DNA of 64,000 nucleotides. Source: JAVVTR01 sp036653535 (lineage in GTDB: Bacteria > Bacteroidota > Bacteroidia > Bacteroidales > P3). The notes under the pieces were generated by a model. That model saw only the letters and a list, made by a program, of their open reading frames with translations, searched no databases and was not told the DNA's origin. The stretch covers positions 1 through 64,000 of the forward strand of contig JAVVTR010000005.1 in NCBI GenBank assembly GCA_036653535.1, read 5' to 3'. The position numbers and the translations under genes are program-made. Below, in pieces: positions 43,425 through 52,397 of this stretch; position 1 is the stretch's first letter, and each line of letters starts with the position of its first letter.

Positions 43425-45677
43425 TTACACAGACTGATGATCTATTCTAATAACTTTTTCTAAACCTTCTATCGATCTTAATCTATTCATTAATTCCTGT
43501 AAATGAATAGTATTGCTAATGTATAGCATTATTTTCCCTTCAAATACCCCTTCCGCAGCCGTAAAAATAATAGAGCGCATATTAATTTGATCATCCTGAG
43601 AAACCACCACTATAATATCTTTTACCATTCCGGAACGATCAAACCCTTTTAATGTAATTCCTGTTAAAAAAGTAATTTTCTCGTTTTTCTTCCATTTGGC
43701 CTTTACTATCCTATTTCCATACTGGGACATCAATTCTATTGCCTTTGGACAATTAGTTCTATGAACCTCTATTCCTTTATTGGGCCGAATAATTCCAACT
43801 ACATCATCTCCGGGAATCGCATTACAACAATCGGAAACAAAATAATTTAATTTCTGTATATCCTCTCCCAAAAGCAAACTTTCTGGCTTATTCTCCACCT
43901 GAGCTTGAATAGCATCCTGCAAATTAATTTCCGCACCTGCATTTTTAGATCGTCTAAACATCTGCCAAAACCAATTCTCGTGCTTTTCTACTTTCTGAAA
44001 AATAGATTTAATATCTAATTCTTCCAACTTATGTATAGCAATATCATAAAAGAGTTCCGACTTGTTTTTTCTCGAAAAAGCCTCCTGTACCAAACGAATA
44101 TTATCTTCTGTAAAATCCATAGAGAATTTTGAAAACAGTTCGCCAAGCATATCCTTTCCTTGATTGTAATACCTGGCATGTTCTTCTCGCAACCATTGTC
44201 GAATACGTGATTTTGCTCGTGAAGAAACTACATACTCCAACCATTGCTCCGTTGGTTTTTGACTTTTGGAATAAATAACCTCCACTTGATCCCCGCTTTT
44301 TAAAGTCTGATTTAAGGGAACTAATCTATGATTAACTTTTGCTCCTATAACGGTAAATCCAATTTCTGAATGTATATGAAAAGCAAAATCCAATACTGTC
44401 GATCCTACCGGCAATGTTTTCAATTCACCCTTAGGTGTATAAACATATATTTCTCCATTGAAAAAATTAAGACGAAAATCATTAAGAAAACTGAGAGAAT
44501 TATTTTCATCCGAATTTTCTAACATTTCCCGGATTTTATTTAACCACATATCCAAACCGGAATCTCTGCTCATAAGTCCCTCATTCTTGTATTTCCAATG
44601 TGCGGCATATCCCTTTTCGGCAATTTCATCCATACGTTTGGAACGAATTTGCACCTCTACCCAGCGTCCCGTATCACTCATAACCGTAGTATGTAAAGCC
44701 TCATACCCATTAGGTTTTGGAATGGCAATCCAATCTCGCAAACGAGTAGGATTTGCCCTATAAATACTGGTAACTATAGCATAAACCTTATAGCAATCGG
44801 TTTTTTCATTTTCTATGGGAGGATCTATAACTATCCGTATGGCAAATAAATCATAAACTTCTTCAAAGGATACATTTTTCTTTTTCATTTTTCCCCAAAT
44901 AGAGCAAATAGATTTTACTCGACCGGATATAGAAAATTGCATACAGTCATTTTCTAATCGCCTACGTATAGGCGCAATAAATGTATTAATAAATTTTTCC
45001 CTTTGTTTTTCCGACTCCTTGATTTTTGCAGAAATATTGTTGTAAATGTCCGGTTCCGTATATTTTAATGCTAAATCTTCTAATTCACTTTTAATGGAAT
45101 ACAAACCTAAACGATGCGCTAAGGGGGCATATACATTAATGGTTTCTGATGAAATTTTAAGTTGTTTATCCCGAGCCATAGAATCTAAAGTGCGCATATT
45201 ATGCAAACGATCGGCCAACTTTATCAAAATAACACGAACATCATCCGATAAAGTCAAAAACATTTTTTTGAAATTTTCTGCTTGCATGGAAATAGATTGC
45301 CCTTGATCAAAAATTTCATCAATTTTGGTAAGCCCATCTACAATACGAGCTACGTGATCTCCAAATGTTTTTTCTATATCTAATAAGGCATAATCTGTAT
45401 CCTCCACCACATCGTGCAATAAAGCACATACCACGGAAGTGGGCCCCAAGCCTATATCTGCAACCACAATATGTGCTACCTCTAAAGGGTGATAAATATA
45501 AGGTTCTCCCGACTTTCGTCTCATGTGCGCATGCGCATTCACTGCTATAGTAAAAGCTGTATGTATCTGCTCTTGTTCTTCTTCAGAAATTTCTTTTCTA
45601 AAACATTTAAAAATTAATTTATATCGTCTTAAAATTTCTTTTTTTTCAAACTCTTCGTTTACTGTGTACATATCCAT
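43425..45677 (-). CDS. rel: Bifunctional (p)ppGpp synthetase/hydrolase, RelA/SpoT family
   Basis: A 750-residue long RSH protein. The HD hydrolase domain has the intact HDVVEDTDY and LADRLHNMRTL. The synthetase domain has GRVKSICSIWGKM and RLRDWIAIPKPNGYEALHT; its basic RxRD motif (bifunctional type, as opposed to acidic ExDD) suggests both activities. TGS (about 400-460), a zinc-finger-like Cys region (CCNAIPGDD) and a C-terminal ACT domain follow. It controls the stringent response. It starts 4 bp after the phosphoesterase gene, with an alternative ATG two codons in. Confidence 0.95.
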   Translation of the reverse strand: MDMYTVNEEFEKKEILRRYKLIFKCFRKEISEEEQEQIHTAFTIAVNAHAHMRRKSGEPYIYHPLEVAHIVVADIGLGPTSVVCALLHDVVEDTDYALLDIEKTFGDHVARIVDGLTKIDEIFDQGQSISMQAENFKKMFLTLSDDVRVILIKLADRLHNMRTLDSMARDKQLKISSETINVYAPLAHRLGLYSIKSELEDLALKYTEPDIYNNISAKIKESEKQREKFINTFIAPIRRRLENDCMQFSISGRVKSICSIWGKMKKKNVSFEEVYDLFAIRIVIDPPIENEKTDCYKVYAIVTSIYRANPTRLRDWIAIPKPNGYEALHTTVMSDTGRWVEVQIRSKRMDEIAEKGYAAHWKYKNEGLMSRDSGLDMWLNKIREMLENSDENNSLSFLNDFRLNFFNGEIYVYTPKGELKTLPVGSTVLDFAFHIHSEIGFTVIGAKVNHRLVPLNQTLKSGDQVEVIYSKSQKPTEQWLEYVVSSRAKSRIRQWLREEHARYYNQGKDMLGELFSKFSMDFTEDNIRLVQEAFSRKNKSELFYDIAIHKLEELDIKSIFQKVEKHENWFWQMFRRSKNAGAEINLQDAIQAQVENKPESLLLGEDIQKLNYFVSDCCNAIPGDDVVGIIRPNKGIEVHRTNCPKAIELMSQYGNRIVKAKWKKNEKITFLTGITLKGFDRSGMVKDIIVVVSQDDQINMRSIIFTAAEGVFEGKIMLYISNTIHLQELMNRLRSIEGLEKVIRIDHQSV

Positions 45678-45681
45678 ATCT

Positions 45682-46176
45682 TTAACTTCTCGCTATATCC
45701 AAGACTTCCAAATCTGATAATTCTTTTTGCGAAATTTTCAATCGCAATGCTGTAATACTTCTATGGAAACCACTTTGCCCTGCTGCACCTGGATTCATAA
45801 ACATTAGCGAATGTTTTTTATCTTGCATCACTTTAAGAATATGAGAATGTCCACAAACAAACAAATCGGGTTTATGCAGGTTTAATAATGTTTGAATCCC
45901 AGGATGGTACTTTCCGGGATATCCACCTATATGTGTGAGCATTACTTTGCAATCCTCACACATGAAATAGCGATATTCCGGCAAAATAGCCCTTATGTTA
46001 TAATCATCAATATTCCCATAAACGCTAATCAATGGCTTAAAGCGTGCCAAGGTTTCCAAGGTTTCCATATTGCCAATATCTCCAGCGTGCCAAATTTGGT
46101 CGCAATCTTCCAAAAATTTTAATACTCTCGGATGTATGCAAGCATGCGTATCCGAAATAATACCGACCTTAATCAT
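45682..46176 (-). CDS. YfcE/MJ0936-type metallophosphoesterase
   Basis: A 164-residue stand-alone calcineurin-like phosphodiesterase. The metal motifs ISDTHACIHP, HAGDIGN, YGNIDDYNIR, MLTHIGGYPGKY and CGHSHILKV appear in order. Relatives hydrolyse small phosphodiesters in vitro; physiological substrate is unknown. It is second in the leftward operon, 10 bp after the DUF4293 gene and 4 bp before rel. Confidence 0.9.
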   Translation of the reverse strand: MIKVGIISDTHACIHPRVLKFLEDCDQIWHAGDIGNMETLETLARFKPLISVYGNIDDYNIRAILPEYRYFMCEDCKVMLTHIGGYPGKYHPGIQTLLNLHKPDLFVCGHSHILKVMQDKKHSLMFMNPGAAGQSGFHRSITALRLKISQKELSDLEVLDIARS

Positions 46177-46186
46177 TTCTGTTTAT

Positions 46187-46666
46187 TTAGCGCAAACGAT
46201 CGGAAGATCTAACCCTCTTTTCATCGTTTTTAACACCTCGCATTGCCAAAAGAATCATTAAAAGAGACAAAACCGGCATATAAGTAGGCCACAAATATCG
46301 AACAATATTCCCAGCCTGAACACTATCCGGTTCTAATTTTTTCGACAAAAGATCCATGCCAAAAAAAAGAAAAATTAAAAAAAGCACATTAATCAAAAGA
46401 GCTAAATTGCACCATTTCAATTGTCTTTTTCTATCTTTAAATGAAATAATAATGAAAGCCAACATCAAAATTAGCACGGCATTAACAACCACTAATAATG
46501 GGAACCAATAGGTGATTTGAGTAAATTCAAAATCACCAGCGAAACCAGTAATTTCCATCATTACCTCCGCTCCTCTCAAATTAAAAGAAGCCACCGGGAA
46601 AAAAAATAGCGTAGACAAAATAATCATCGCTAAAAGCAAATAAAGAGACTGAATTCTTTGTATCAT
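46187..46666 (-). CDS. DUF4293-family membrane protein
   Basis: A 159-residue inner-membrane protein starting MIQRIQSLYLLLAMI, the hallmark start of DUF4293. Four transmembrane helices can be drawn (about 5-24, 52-73, 83-102, 115-138), and the tail is basic. Function is unknown; the family is common in Bacteroidota. The longer frame starts upstream of the promoter boxes and is rejected. First gene of the seven-gene leftward operon. Confidence 0.85.
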   Translation of the reverse strand: MIQRIQSLYLLLAMIILSTLFFFPVASFNLRGAEVMMEITGFAGDFEFTQITYWFPLLVVVNAVLILMLAFIIISFKDRKRQLKWCNLALLINVLFLIFLFFGMDLLSKKLEPDSVQAGNIVRYLWPTYMPVLSLLMILLAMRGVKNDEKRVRSSDRLR

Positions 46667-46687
46667 CTTTTCGTTTTTTTGAGATTG

Positions 46688-46719
46688 TAAAAGTACATTA
46701 TTTTTATTTAGTGACCAAA
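46688..46719 (-). promoter_or_regulatory. Promoter of the DUF4293-rel-ackA-lpd operon
   Basis: Read leftward: -33 TTTG (46716-46719), 20-nt spacer, -7 TACTTTTA (46688-46695; last base differs from consensus), then 21 nt to the start codon. Confidence 0.55.
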
Positions 46720-46971
46720 CATTTACCACGCTTTTGCCCTATTTAAATAGCCCCACAGACAATATAAAGGAAAATTTTATTTCTTTTATATTGTCTCTTT
46801 TTTTAAGTCATTTTATCCGCTATTTCCCTTCGTGAAAAAATGCTATTTTCTATAGCTATTCATTAAAAATTTCCTTTTTAGAAGAAGTTCTCTCCGTTTT
46901 TTTACAACCCATCTCTAAAATAGACTTGAAAGCAGCCCTACAAAATTTTCACAAAGCGCCTGGATTATTAT
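46720..46971. other. Divergent spacer with an orphan terminator-like hairpin
   Basis: Between the leftward DUF4293 promoter and the rho promoter. A perfect 11-bp stem, GACAATATAAA (46758-46768) with its complement at 46785-46795, has a 16-nt loop and is followed by CTC and a run of T, as a rightward terminator. No rightward gene precedes it, and it lies outside both predicted neighbouring transcripts. Confidence 0.5.
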
Positions 46972-47002
46972 TTTGTTTATATGAGAATAATTCGTACCTT
47001 TG
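46972..47002 (+). promoter_or_regulatory. Promoter of rho
   Basis: -33 TTTG (46972-46975), 19-nt spacer, -7 TACCTTTG (46995-47002): a full consensus match. The leader to the ATG at 47082 would be about 70 nt. Confidence 0.8.
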
Positions 47003-47081
47003 CCTTGCTTTTCAAAAAGCTATCGAAATAGTTCACTGTTTTTAGTCTCTTAATTTTATAGGACAACACTAAAGTTTTTTT

Positions 47082-49004
47082 ATGTTAAATATTTTGGATT
47101 TGAATGCCATGGAAGAATCTGCATTGCATGAAGTTGCACAGAATTTTCAAATTAAGCATTACGAAAAATTGTCAAGACAAGATCTTATTTACAAAATTTT
47201 GGATATACAAGCCATTCAAAAAATCACCTCTTTGTCCAATACTGAAGAAATTCAGGATGAACATAAAAAGAAGAGAGGAAGACCTAAAATTAATACTCCC
47301 ATTGTTAATTCATCCCTACCGCTAGAAGAATCAACTAAGGAGAAAAACACAGAAGAAGAGATAGAGGAAGAGGAAGAAGAAACAGATGCACTACCTCTCA
47401 AAAAAAGGGGACGCCCTAAAAAAAGTATAGAAGTCCCTGATTCTAATCCTAACATTCCCAATACAGAAAAAATTGTTCACAAAATAAGTACCCCTCTTAT
47501 AAGTAGCCCTCTCATCAAAGAAAAAAGAATTCGCACCTCCATTCAACCTGCTGCATCCAGCAATCCGGAAAAATTTCCATCCAATCCTTTACCCAAAATA
47601 AAAAGCGCTGCTCGTCCAGAATTAGTTTTTGATGATTTTATGGAAAAAGACACGGACGAAGACCTTTCTTTCGACCCCTACGACAATGAAAAACAAGTTC
47701 CCGAAACCACTACTCCCACCGAACAAGAAAGTATCCCAAGTTTGGAAAACCAACAATACGAAAACGACAGGCTTAACCGAATAGATGCAGAGCAAATGTA
47801 CAAGGCTCTTAACACCAAAACACCTACTCTTCCATCCGTAACACAATCCTCCCCAAAAAACAGACAAGAGTCAGGCAACTATAATTTTGAAAACTTTGTT
47901 ACCTATGAGGGCGTTTTAGAAACTATGCCTGATGGCTTTGGTTTTTTACGTTCTTCCGATTATAATTATCTCAGTTCCCCTGACGATGTATATATTTCTC
48001 CTCAACAAATTCGCTCTTTAGGTTTAAGAACCGGCGATACAATAGAATGTACTGTACGCCCCCCACGAGAAGGAGAAAAATATTTTCCCATGGGAAAAGT
48101 TCTTTCCATTAACGGTTGTCCTCCGGAAGTAATTCGCGACAGAGTTGCTTTTGATTACCTTACGCCATTATTCCCCGATGAAAAATTCAAATTAACGGGC
48201 GCTCCTGATAATGCACTTTCCATGCGATTAATGGATATGTTTACTCCTGTTGGAAAAGGACAAAGAGGCCTAATTGTTGCGCCTCCCAAAACAGGGAAAA
48301 CCGTTTTATTAAAAGAATTGGCCAATGCCATCTCTTTTAATCATCCGGAAGTATATATGATTATTCTTCTTATTGACGAACGTCCAGAAGAAGTAACCGA
48401 TATGCAAAGAAGTGTTAAAGCAGAAGTTATCGCTTCTACTTTCGATGAACCGGCAGAACGTCACGTTAAAATTGCAAATATCGTTTTAGAAAAAGCCAAA
48501 CGTTTAGTGGAATGTGGACACGATGTTATGATAGTTTTAGACTCTATTACGCGATTAGCACGTGCCTACAATACAGTAAGTCCAGCCTCTGGAAAAGTTC
48601 TTTCCGGTGGGGTGGAAGCCAATGCTCTACAAAAGCCCAAACGTTTTTTTGGGGCAGCACGAAATATAGAAAATGGAGGTTCTCTAACCATTATAGCTAC
48701 CGCCCTGACAGAAACCAATTCCAAAATGGATGAAGTTATCTTTGAGGAATTTAAAGGAACTGGTAACATGGAAATCCAACTCGACCGCCGTATTTCTAAT
48801 AAACGTATCTTCCCTGCCATAGATATTGTATCGTCCAGCACACGAAAAGACGACCTTTTACAAGATAAAGAAACCTTGCAAAAAGTATGGATATTACGCA
48901 ATCACTTAGCAGATATGACCCCTATAGAAACTATGGAATTACTTAGAAACAAGGTAAAACAAACTCGTTCCAACGAAGAGTTTTTAGTATCCATGAATGG
49001 ATAA
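47082..49004 (+). CDS. rho: Transcription termination factor Rho with long N-terminal insertion
   Basis: A 640-residue hexameric RNA helicase. A SAP-like Rho_N domain covers residues 1-48. A disordered, charged insertion of about 220 residues follows (about 48-266), carrying two AT-hook-like cores, KKRGRPK, near 64 and 107. The RNA-binding cold-shock domain ([16 protein letters not shown]) begins near 272. The ATPase core has [11 protein letters not shown] and [13 protein letters not shown]. Such insertions are typical of Bacteroidota; in Bacteroides thetaiotaomicron the disordered region drives Rho phase separation. Its consensus promoter is 80 bp upstream. Confidence 0.96.
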   Translation: MLNILDLNAMEESALHEVAQNFQIKHYEKLSRQDLIYKILDIQAIQKITSLSNTEEIQDEHKKKRGRPKINTPIVNSSLPLEESTKEKNTEEEIEEEEEETDALPLKKRGRPKKSIEVPDSNPNIPNTEKIVHKISTPLISSPLIKEKRIRTSIQPAASSNPEKFPSNPLPKIKSAARPELVFDDFMEKDTDEDLSFDPYDNEKQVPETTTPTEQESIPSLENQQYENDRLNRIDAEQMYKALNTKTPTLPSVTQSSPKNRQESGNYNFENFVTYEGVLETMPDGFGFLRSSDYNYLSSPDDVYISPQQIRSLGLRTGDTIECTVRPPREGEKYFPMGKVLSINGCPPEVIRDRVAFDYLTPLFPDEKFKLTGAPDNALSMRLMDMFTPVGKGQRGLIVAPPKTGKTVLLKELANAISFNHPEVYMIILLIDERPEEVTDMQRSVKAEVIASTFDEPAERHVKIANIVLEKAKRLVECGHDVMIVLDSITRLARAYNTVSPASGKVLSGGVEANALQKPKRFFGAARNIENGGSLTIIATALTETNSKMDEVIFEEFKGTGNMEIQLDRRISNKRIFPAIDIVSSSTRKDDLLQDKETLQKVWILRNHLADMTPIETMELLRNKVKQTRSNEEFLVSMNG

Positions 49005-49088
49005 TGTTCTTCCTTGAAAATCTGTTTAAATACCTACACCTTAGAAAATCGTCCTCCCTCAAAAACGTCTCTATTAGGAAAAACAATC

Positions 49089-49916
49089 ATGATTTATTTT
49101 CCACCTTGCAAAATAAATATAGGCCTACATATTTTAAGTAAACGTTCCGACGCCTATCATAATTTAGAAACTGCTTTCTTTCCTTTGTCGGATATTTCGG
49201 ATGTTTTAGAAATTTCACCAAGCGAAAAAGAAGAATTTCTCTTTACCGGAATCCCCATAACGGGAGAAAAGGGGGAAAATTTAGTCGTTCAAGCGGCTAA
49301 TTTACTGTCCCAATATACAGGAAAAAACTTTTCTTGCCGTATTCATCTCCACAAGGCCATCCCTTTCGGTTCTGGATTAGGTGGAGGTTCCGCAGATGCC
49401 ACTTATACTCTTTTAGGTATAAACGAAACTCTAAACTTAGGGCTAAGTCAAAAAGAAATATACCTCTTGTGTACAGAACTTGGTAGTGATTGTGCGTGTT
49501 TCGTGGAAAACAAACCTACCATAGGAAAAGAAAGGGGAAATATAATTAGCCCACTCTCTTGTAATATTCATCAATGCTATGATCTTCTCTTAGTAATTCC
49601 CCCTATTTCTATTTCTACTAAAGACGCTTATAAAAGCATAACTCCTCAAAGCAACAGGCCCTCGTTAGAAAGTTTATTACAACAACCTATTGCAAGCTGG
49701 AAATCAACTATTTTTAATGACTTTGAAAATGCTTTAGATACTCGTTTCCCTCTTTTGAAATCTATAAAAGACCAGTTATATGATACGGGGGCCATTTATG
49801 CATCCCTTAGCGGTAGCGGTTCTGCTCTCTATGGAATTTACGAAAAAGGAAAATTAATTTCTCCCTCTTTCCCAAATTCTTATTATCTTAAACAAACAAA
49901 TATTTCAATTCCTTAA
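49089..49916 (+). CDS. ispE: 4-diphosphocytidyl-2-C-methyl-D-erythritol kinase
   Basis: A 275-residue GHMP kinase, the ATP-dependent step of the methylerythritol-phosphate pathway. CKINIGLHILSKRSDAYHN is the family start, IPFGSGLGGGSADA is the ATP-binding loop, and SLSGSGSALYGIY the third GHMP motif. The frame runs 25 codons farther upstream to a TTG; MIYFPPCKIN is the natural start. It follows rho by about 84 bp and overlaps the convergent birA gene by 29 nt. Confidence 0.93.
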   Translation: MIYFPPCKINIGLHILSKRSDAYHNLETAFFPLSDISDVLEISPSEKEEFLFTGIPITGEKGENLVVQAANLLSQYTGKNFSCRIHLHKAIPFGSGLGGGSADATYTLLGINETLNLGLSQKEIYLLCTELGSDCACFVENKPTIGKERGNIISPLSCNIHQCYDLLLVIPPISISTKDAYKSITPQSNRPSLESLLQQPIASWKSTIFNDFENALDTRFPLLKSIKDQLYDTGAIYASLSGSGSALYGIYEKGKLISPSFPNSYYLKQTNISIP

Positions 49917-50661
49917 GATCACAAGATAGGCTCTGCTTACTTTCTGCTTCTATCAGTTGTAAATGCCCATATCTATTCACGTCTGTAATCACAGCTTGTA
50001 TTTTCTTGTCTTTATAAAGATAGGTTTTCTTTTCTCCATAATAGAGTAAACGAGAAATATACTCTTGTTTTATTTCATTAAAGACAAGGTCCAGTTCGTT
50101 TTTTTCTATCTCCTCTGCTAATTTTGTATAACGATTTAAGATCGCAGCATGGAGCTCTACCACAGCCTCAGGTAAAGATAAACTATAACCAATACATTCC
50201 CGTAAAGAAATAGGATTTGGTAAATTCAATGGGAAATCCATTTCATTAATATTTATTCCAACCCCCATAATGGCCTTAGAATAAACATTCCCTAAAAGAA
50301 TATTTTCAAAAAGAATACCTGCTATTTTTTTCTCTCCTACATATATATCATTGGGCCATTTCAAATAAAGCCCCTTATCTAAGTATGGTAAAAGAAAGTC
50401 CACGACTCCCAAGCTCAAACTAATATTCAATAAAAATTGCTCCGAAGGAGACAAAAAAGAAGGTTCACACACAAAAGATAAACAAATATTACATTTAGGC
50501 TTACTATGCCAAGAGGTATTTACATTTCCTCTTCCTTGAGTTTGGTTAAAAGTATACAAGGAAAATGGCAAATCTTTTTTTTCTTTTTCTAACCAATCTT
50601 TAGCCAAAGAATTGGTAGATTTGACCCGAGAGAAACCGTAGATTTTTGCAGAAGTTTTCAT
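49888..50661 (-). CDS. birA: Biotin--[acetyl-CoA-carboxylase] ligase
   Basis: A 257-residue catalytic-only biotin protein ligase, without the N-terminal winged-helix repressor domain of E. coli BirA. TQGRGNVNTSWHSKP is the biotinyl-AMP loop, and LKWPNDIYVGEKKIAGIL and MGVGININ are conserved. It charges the biotin carboxyl carrier protein. The start overlaps the pcm stop (ATGA), and the 3' end overlaps ispE. Confidence 0.92.
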   Translation of the reverse strand: MKTSAKIYGFSRVKSTNSLAKDWLEKEKKDLPFSLYTFNQTQGRGNVNTSWHSKPKCNICLSFVCEPSFLSPSEQFLLNISLSLGVVDFLLPYLDKGLYLKWPNDIYVGEKKIAGILFENILLGNVYSKAIMGVGININEMDFPLNLPNPISLRECIGYSLSLPEAVVELHAAILNRYTKLAEEIEKNELDLVFNEIKQEYISRLLYYGEKKTYLYKDKKIQAVITDVNRYGHLQLIEAESKQSLSCDLKELKYLFV

Positions 50662-51299
50662 CTAACCTTTTCTGAAAGCATAGGAACAAAGTTGAAATCA
50701 CCATGTTCTGTAACCTTTATATCCTTGTCGGAAATTTTAATCACTTTGGTCATTATTTGCTTTTTTTCGCCTAAAGGCACTATCATTATTCCGCCTATTT
50801 TCAACTGTTCTATCAAAGCGGACGGTATAATAGGTGCTCCACAAGTAACAATAATTTTATCGAAAGGGGCATAAACAGGCAAGCCCAAGTATCCATCCCC
50901 ATAAAATATTTTTACCGTACTTTTGAATTTAGTTAAAAGTTGCTTCGTCTTTAAATATAATTTTTTTTGACGTTCCACGGAAAAAACATCTGCACCTAAC
51001 CAATCCAAAGTTAATGCTTGATATCCAGATCCGGTTCCAACTTCCAATATTTTATCTCCAGAAGCGACTTCCAATAAAACCGTCTGTACAGCCACCGTAA
51101 AGGGTTGAGATATAGTCTGACCCTCTCCTATGTAAAACGACTTATCTTGATAAGCATAAGCATCAAAAGTAGAGTCAATGAAACAATGTCGAGGTATACG
51201 TCCAATCACCTCTAAAACTTGTTCATCTTCTATTCCTTTCATACGCAACTCATCTACTAACTTTTTTCTTAGACCTTGATGTCTATAAGAATCCAACAT
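50658..51299 (-). CDS. pcm: Protein-L-isoaspartate O-methyltransferase
   Basis: A 213-residue SAM methyltransferase that begins repair of isoaspartyl residues. RHCFID near the N-terminus, the active-site stretch GEGQTISQPFTVA, SAM motif EVGTGSGYQAL and VTCGAPIIPSALIEQLK are present. It is coupled to birA by a 4-nt overlap and diverges from the Gfo/Idh gene; the same pairing occurs in other Bacteroidota as I recall. Confidence 0.93.
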   Translation of the reverse strand: MLDSYRHQGLRKKLVDELRMKGIEDEQVLEVIGRIPRHCFIDSTFDAYAYQDKSFYIGEGQTISQPFTVAVQTVLLEVASGDKILEVGTGSGYQALTLDWLGADVFSVERQKKLYLKTKQLLTKFKSTVKIFYGDGYLGLPVYAPFDKIIVTCGAPIIPSALIEQLKIGGIMIVPLGEKKQIMTKVIKISDKDIKVTEHGDFNFVPMLSEKVR

Positions 51300-51402
51300 T
51301 AAACTAACATCTTTTTGTGAAATAATTTGCGAATTTACATATAATAGCTTACAAAAAAAAACTACTTTTGTAACTATAAATTAATTCAGTAATTCAATAA
51401 AA

Positions 51403-52377
51403 ATGAAAATTGCAGTCATAGGGGCAGGCCATTGGGGAAAGATTCACCTTAAATGTCTACAACATATTTCCAATAGTGAATTAATCGGATTTAACGATAT
51501 AAATCCAAGCGCAGTTCTTTCTGTAGAAGATCTATTAGATATACCACATTTTGATAATCTAATAGATCTTATGGATAGGGCGGATATCATAGATATTGTA
51601 ACTCCCATAGACACACACTTTGAAATAATCTCAACCGCTTTAAGAAAAAGAAAACATGTTCTTGTAGAAAAGAATATGGCCACAACAAAGGAACAAGCCC
51701 ATAAATTAGTATCATTAGCCAATGAAGCTCAAGTAAAAACACAAGTAGGAAACACCCAAAGATTTAATCCTGCCTTTTTGAAAGCACTTCCTATAATTCA
51801 ACAACCTCTTTTTATAGAAGTAAATAATTTCTCTTCTTTTGATCCAAAAAACGCAAATATTTCCGTAGTGGAAGAATTAATGATACACGATATAGATTTG
51901 CTTTTAAGCGTTGTAAATTCGGATATAAAAAAAATACAGGCTAATGGTATTTCCTCAATAGGAGAAAGCGCCGATCTTGTCAATGCAAGAATTGAATTCA
52001 ACAATGGTTGTGTCGCAAATCTTACCGCCAATAGAATTTCTACTCGAAAATCACATAAAATACGTTTTTTTGAAAAGGACTCTTACATCTCTGTAAATTT
52101 ATTAGAACGGACCTCTAAAGTTTCCCATATATCCAAATCGACAGAAGGAACGATTGGTTTTAATAATTTATCCATTGACTCCAATGAGTACCACCCAAGC
52201 CAAATACACTTACAAAATTTAGAAATTCAAACAAGTAACGATATAGAATCCGAACTCCGCTTTTTCCTTGATTCCATACGGAATAACACCAATACCATTG
52301 TTTCTTTTGCGGAATTTTATCAAACTTTGGAAGTAGTATCCCACATTAGAGAATGTATTTCTCGAAATAATTTTTAA
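51403..52377 (+). CDS. Gfo/Idh/MocA-family oxidoreductase
   Basis: A 324-residue NAD(P)-dependent dehydrogenase. The Rossmann motif GAGHWGKIH (7-15) and the active-site Lys of VEKNMATT (usually EKP) are seen; the C-terminal domain has MIHDIDLLLSVV. This is the conserved Bacteroidota type near pcm, sometimes likened to UDP-GlcNAc 3-dehydrogenase GnnA of 2,3-diamino lipid A synthesis, but no GnnB-type aminotransferase is adjacent. It is distinct from wlbA at 4749. A candidate -7 box TACTTTTG lies at 51363-51370. Substrate uncertain. Confidence 0.82.
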   Translation: MKIAVIGAGHWGKIHLKCLQHISNSELIGFNDINPSAVLSVEDLLDIPHFDNLIDLMDRADIIDIVTPIDTHFEIISTALRKRKHVLVEKNMATTKEQAHKLVSLANEAQVKTQVGNTQRFNPAFLKALPIIQQPLFIEVNNFSSFDPKNANISVVEELMIHDIDLLLSVVNSDIKKIQANGISSIGESADLVNARIEFNNGCVANLTANRISTRKSHKIRFFEKDSYISVNLLERTSKVSHISKSTEGTIGFNNLSIDSNEYHPSQIHLQNLEIQTSNDIESELRFFLDSIRNNTNTIVSFAEFYQTLEVVSHIRECISRNNF

Positions 52378-52397
52378 ATATAGAATTTACATACGGT

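Noticed and set aside
48566..48901. 111-codon leftward frame inside rho
   Set aside because: It lies opposite the conserved ATPase core of Rho, so it is a codon-bias shadow.
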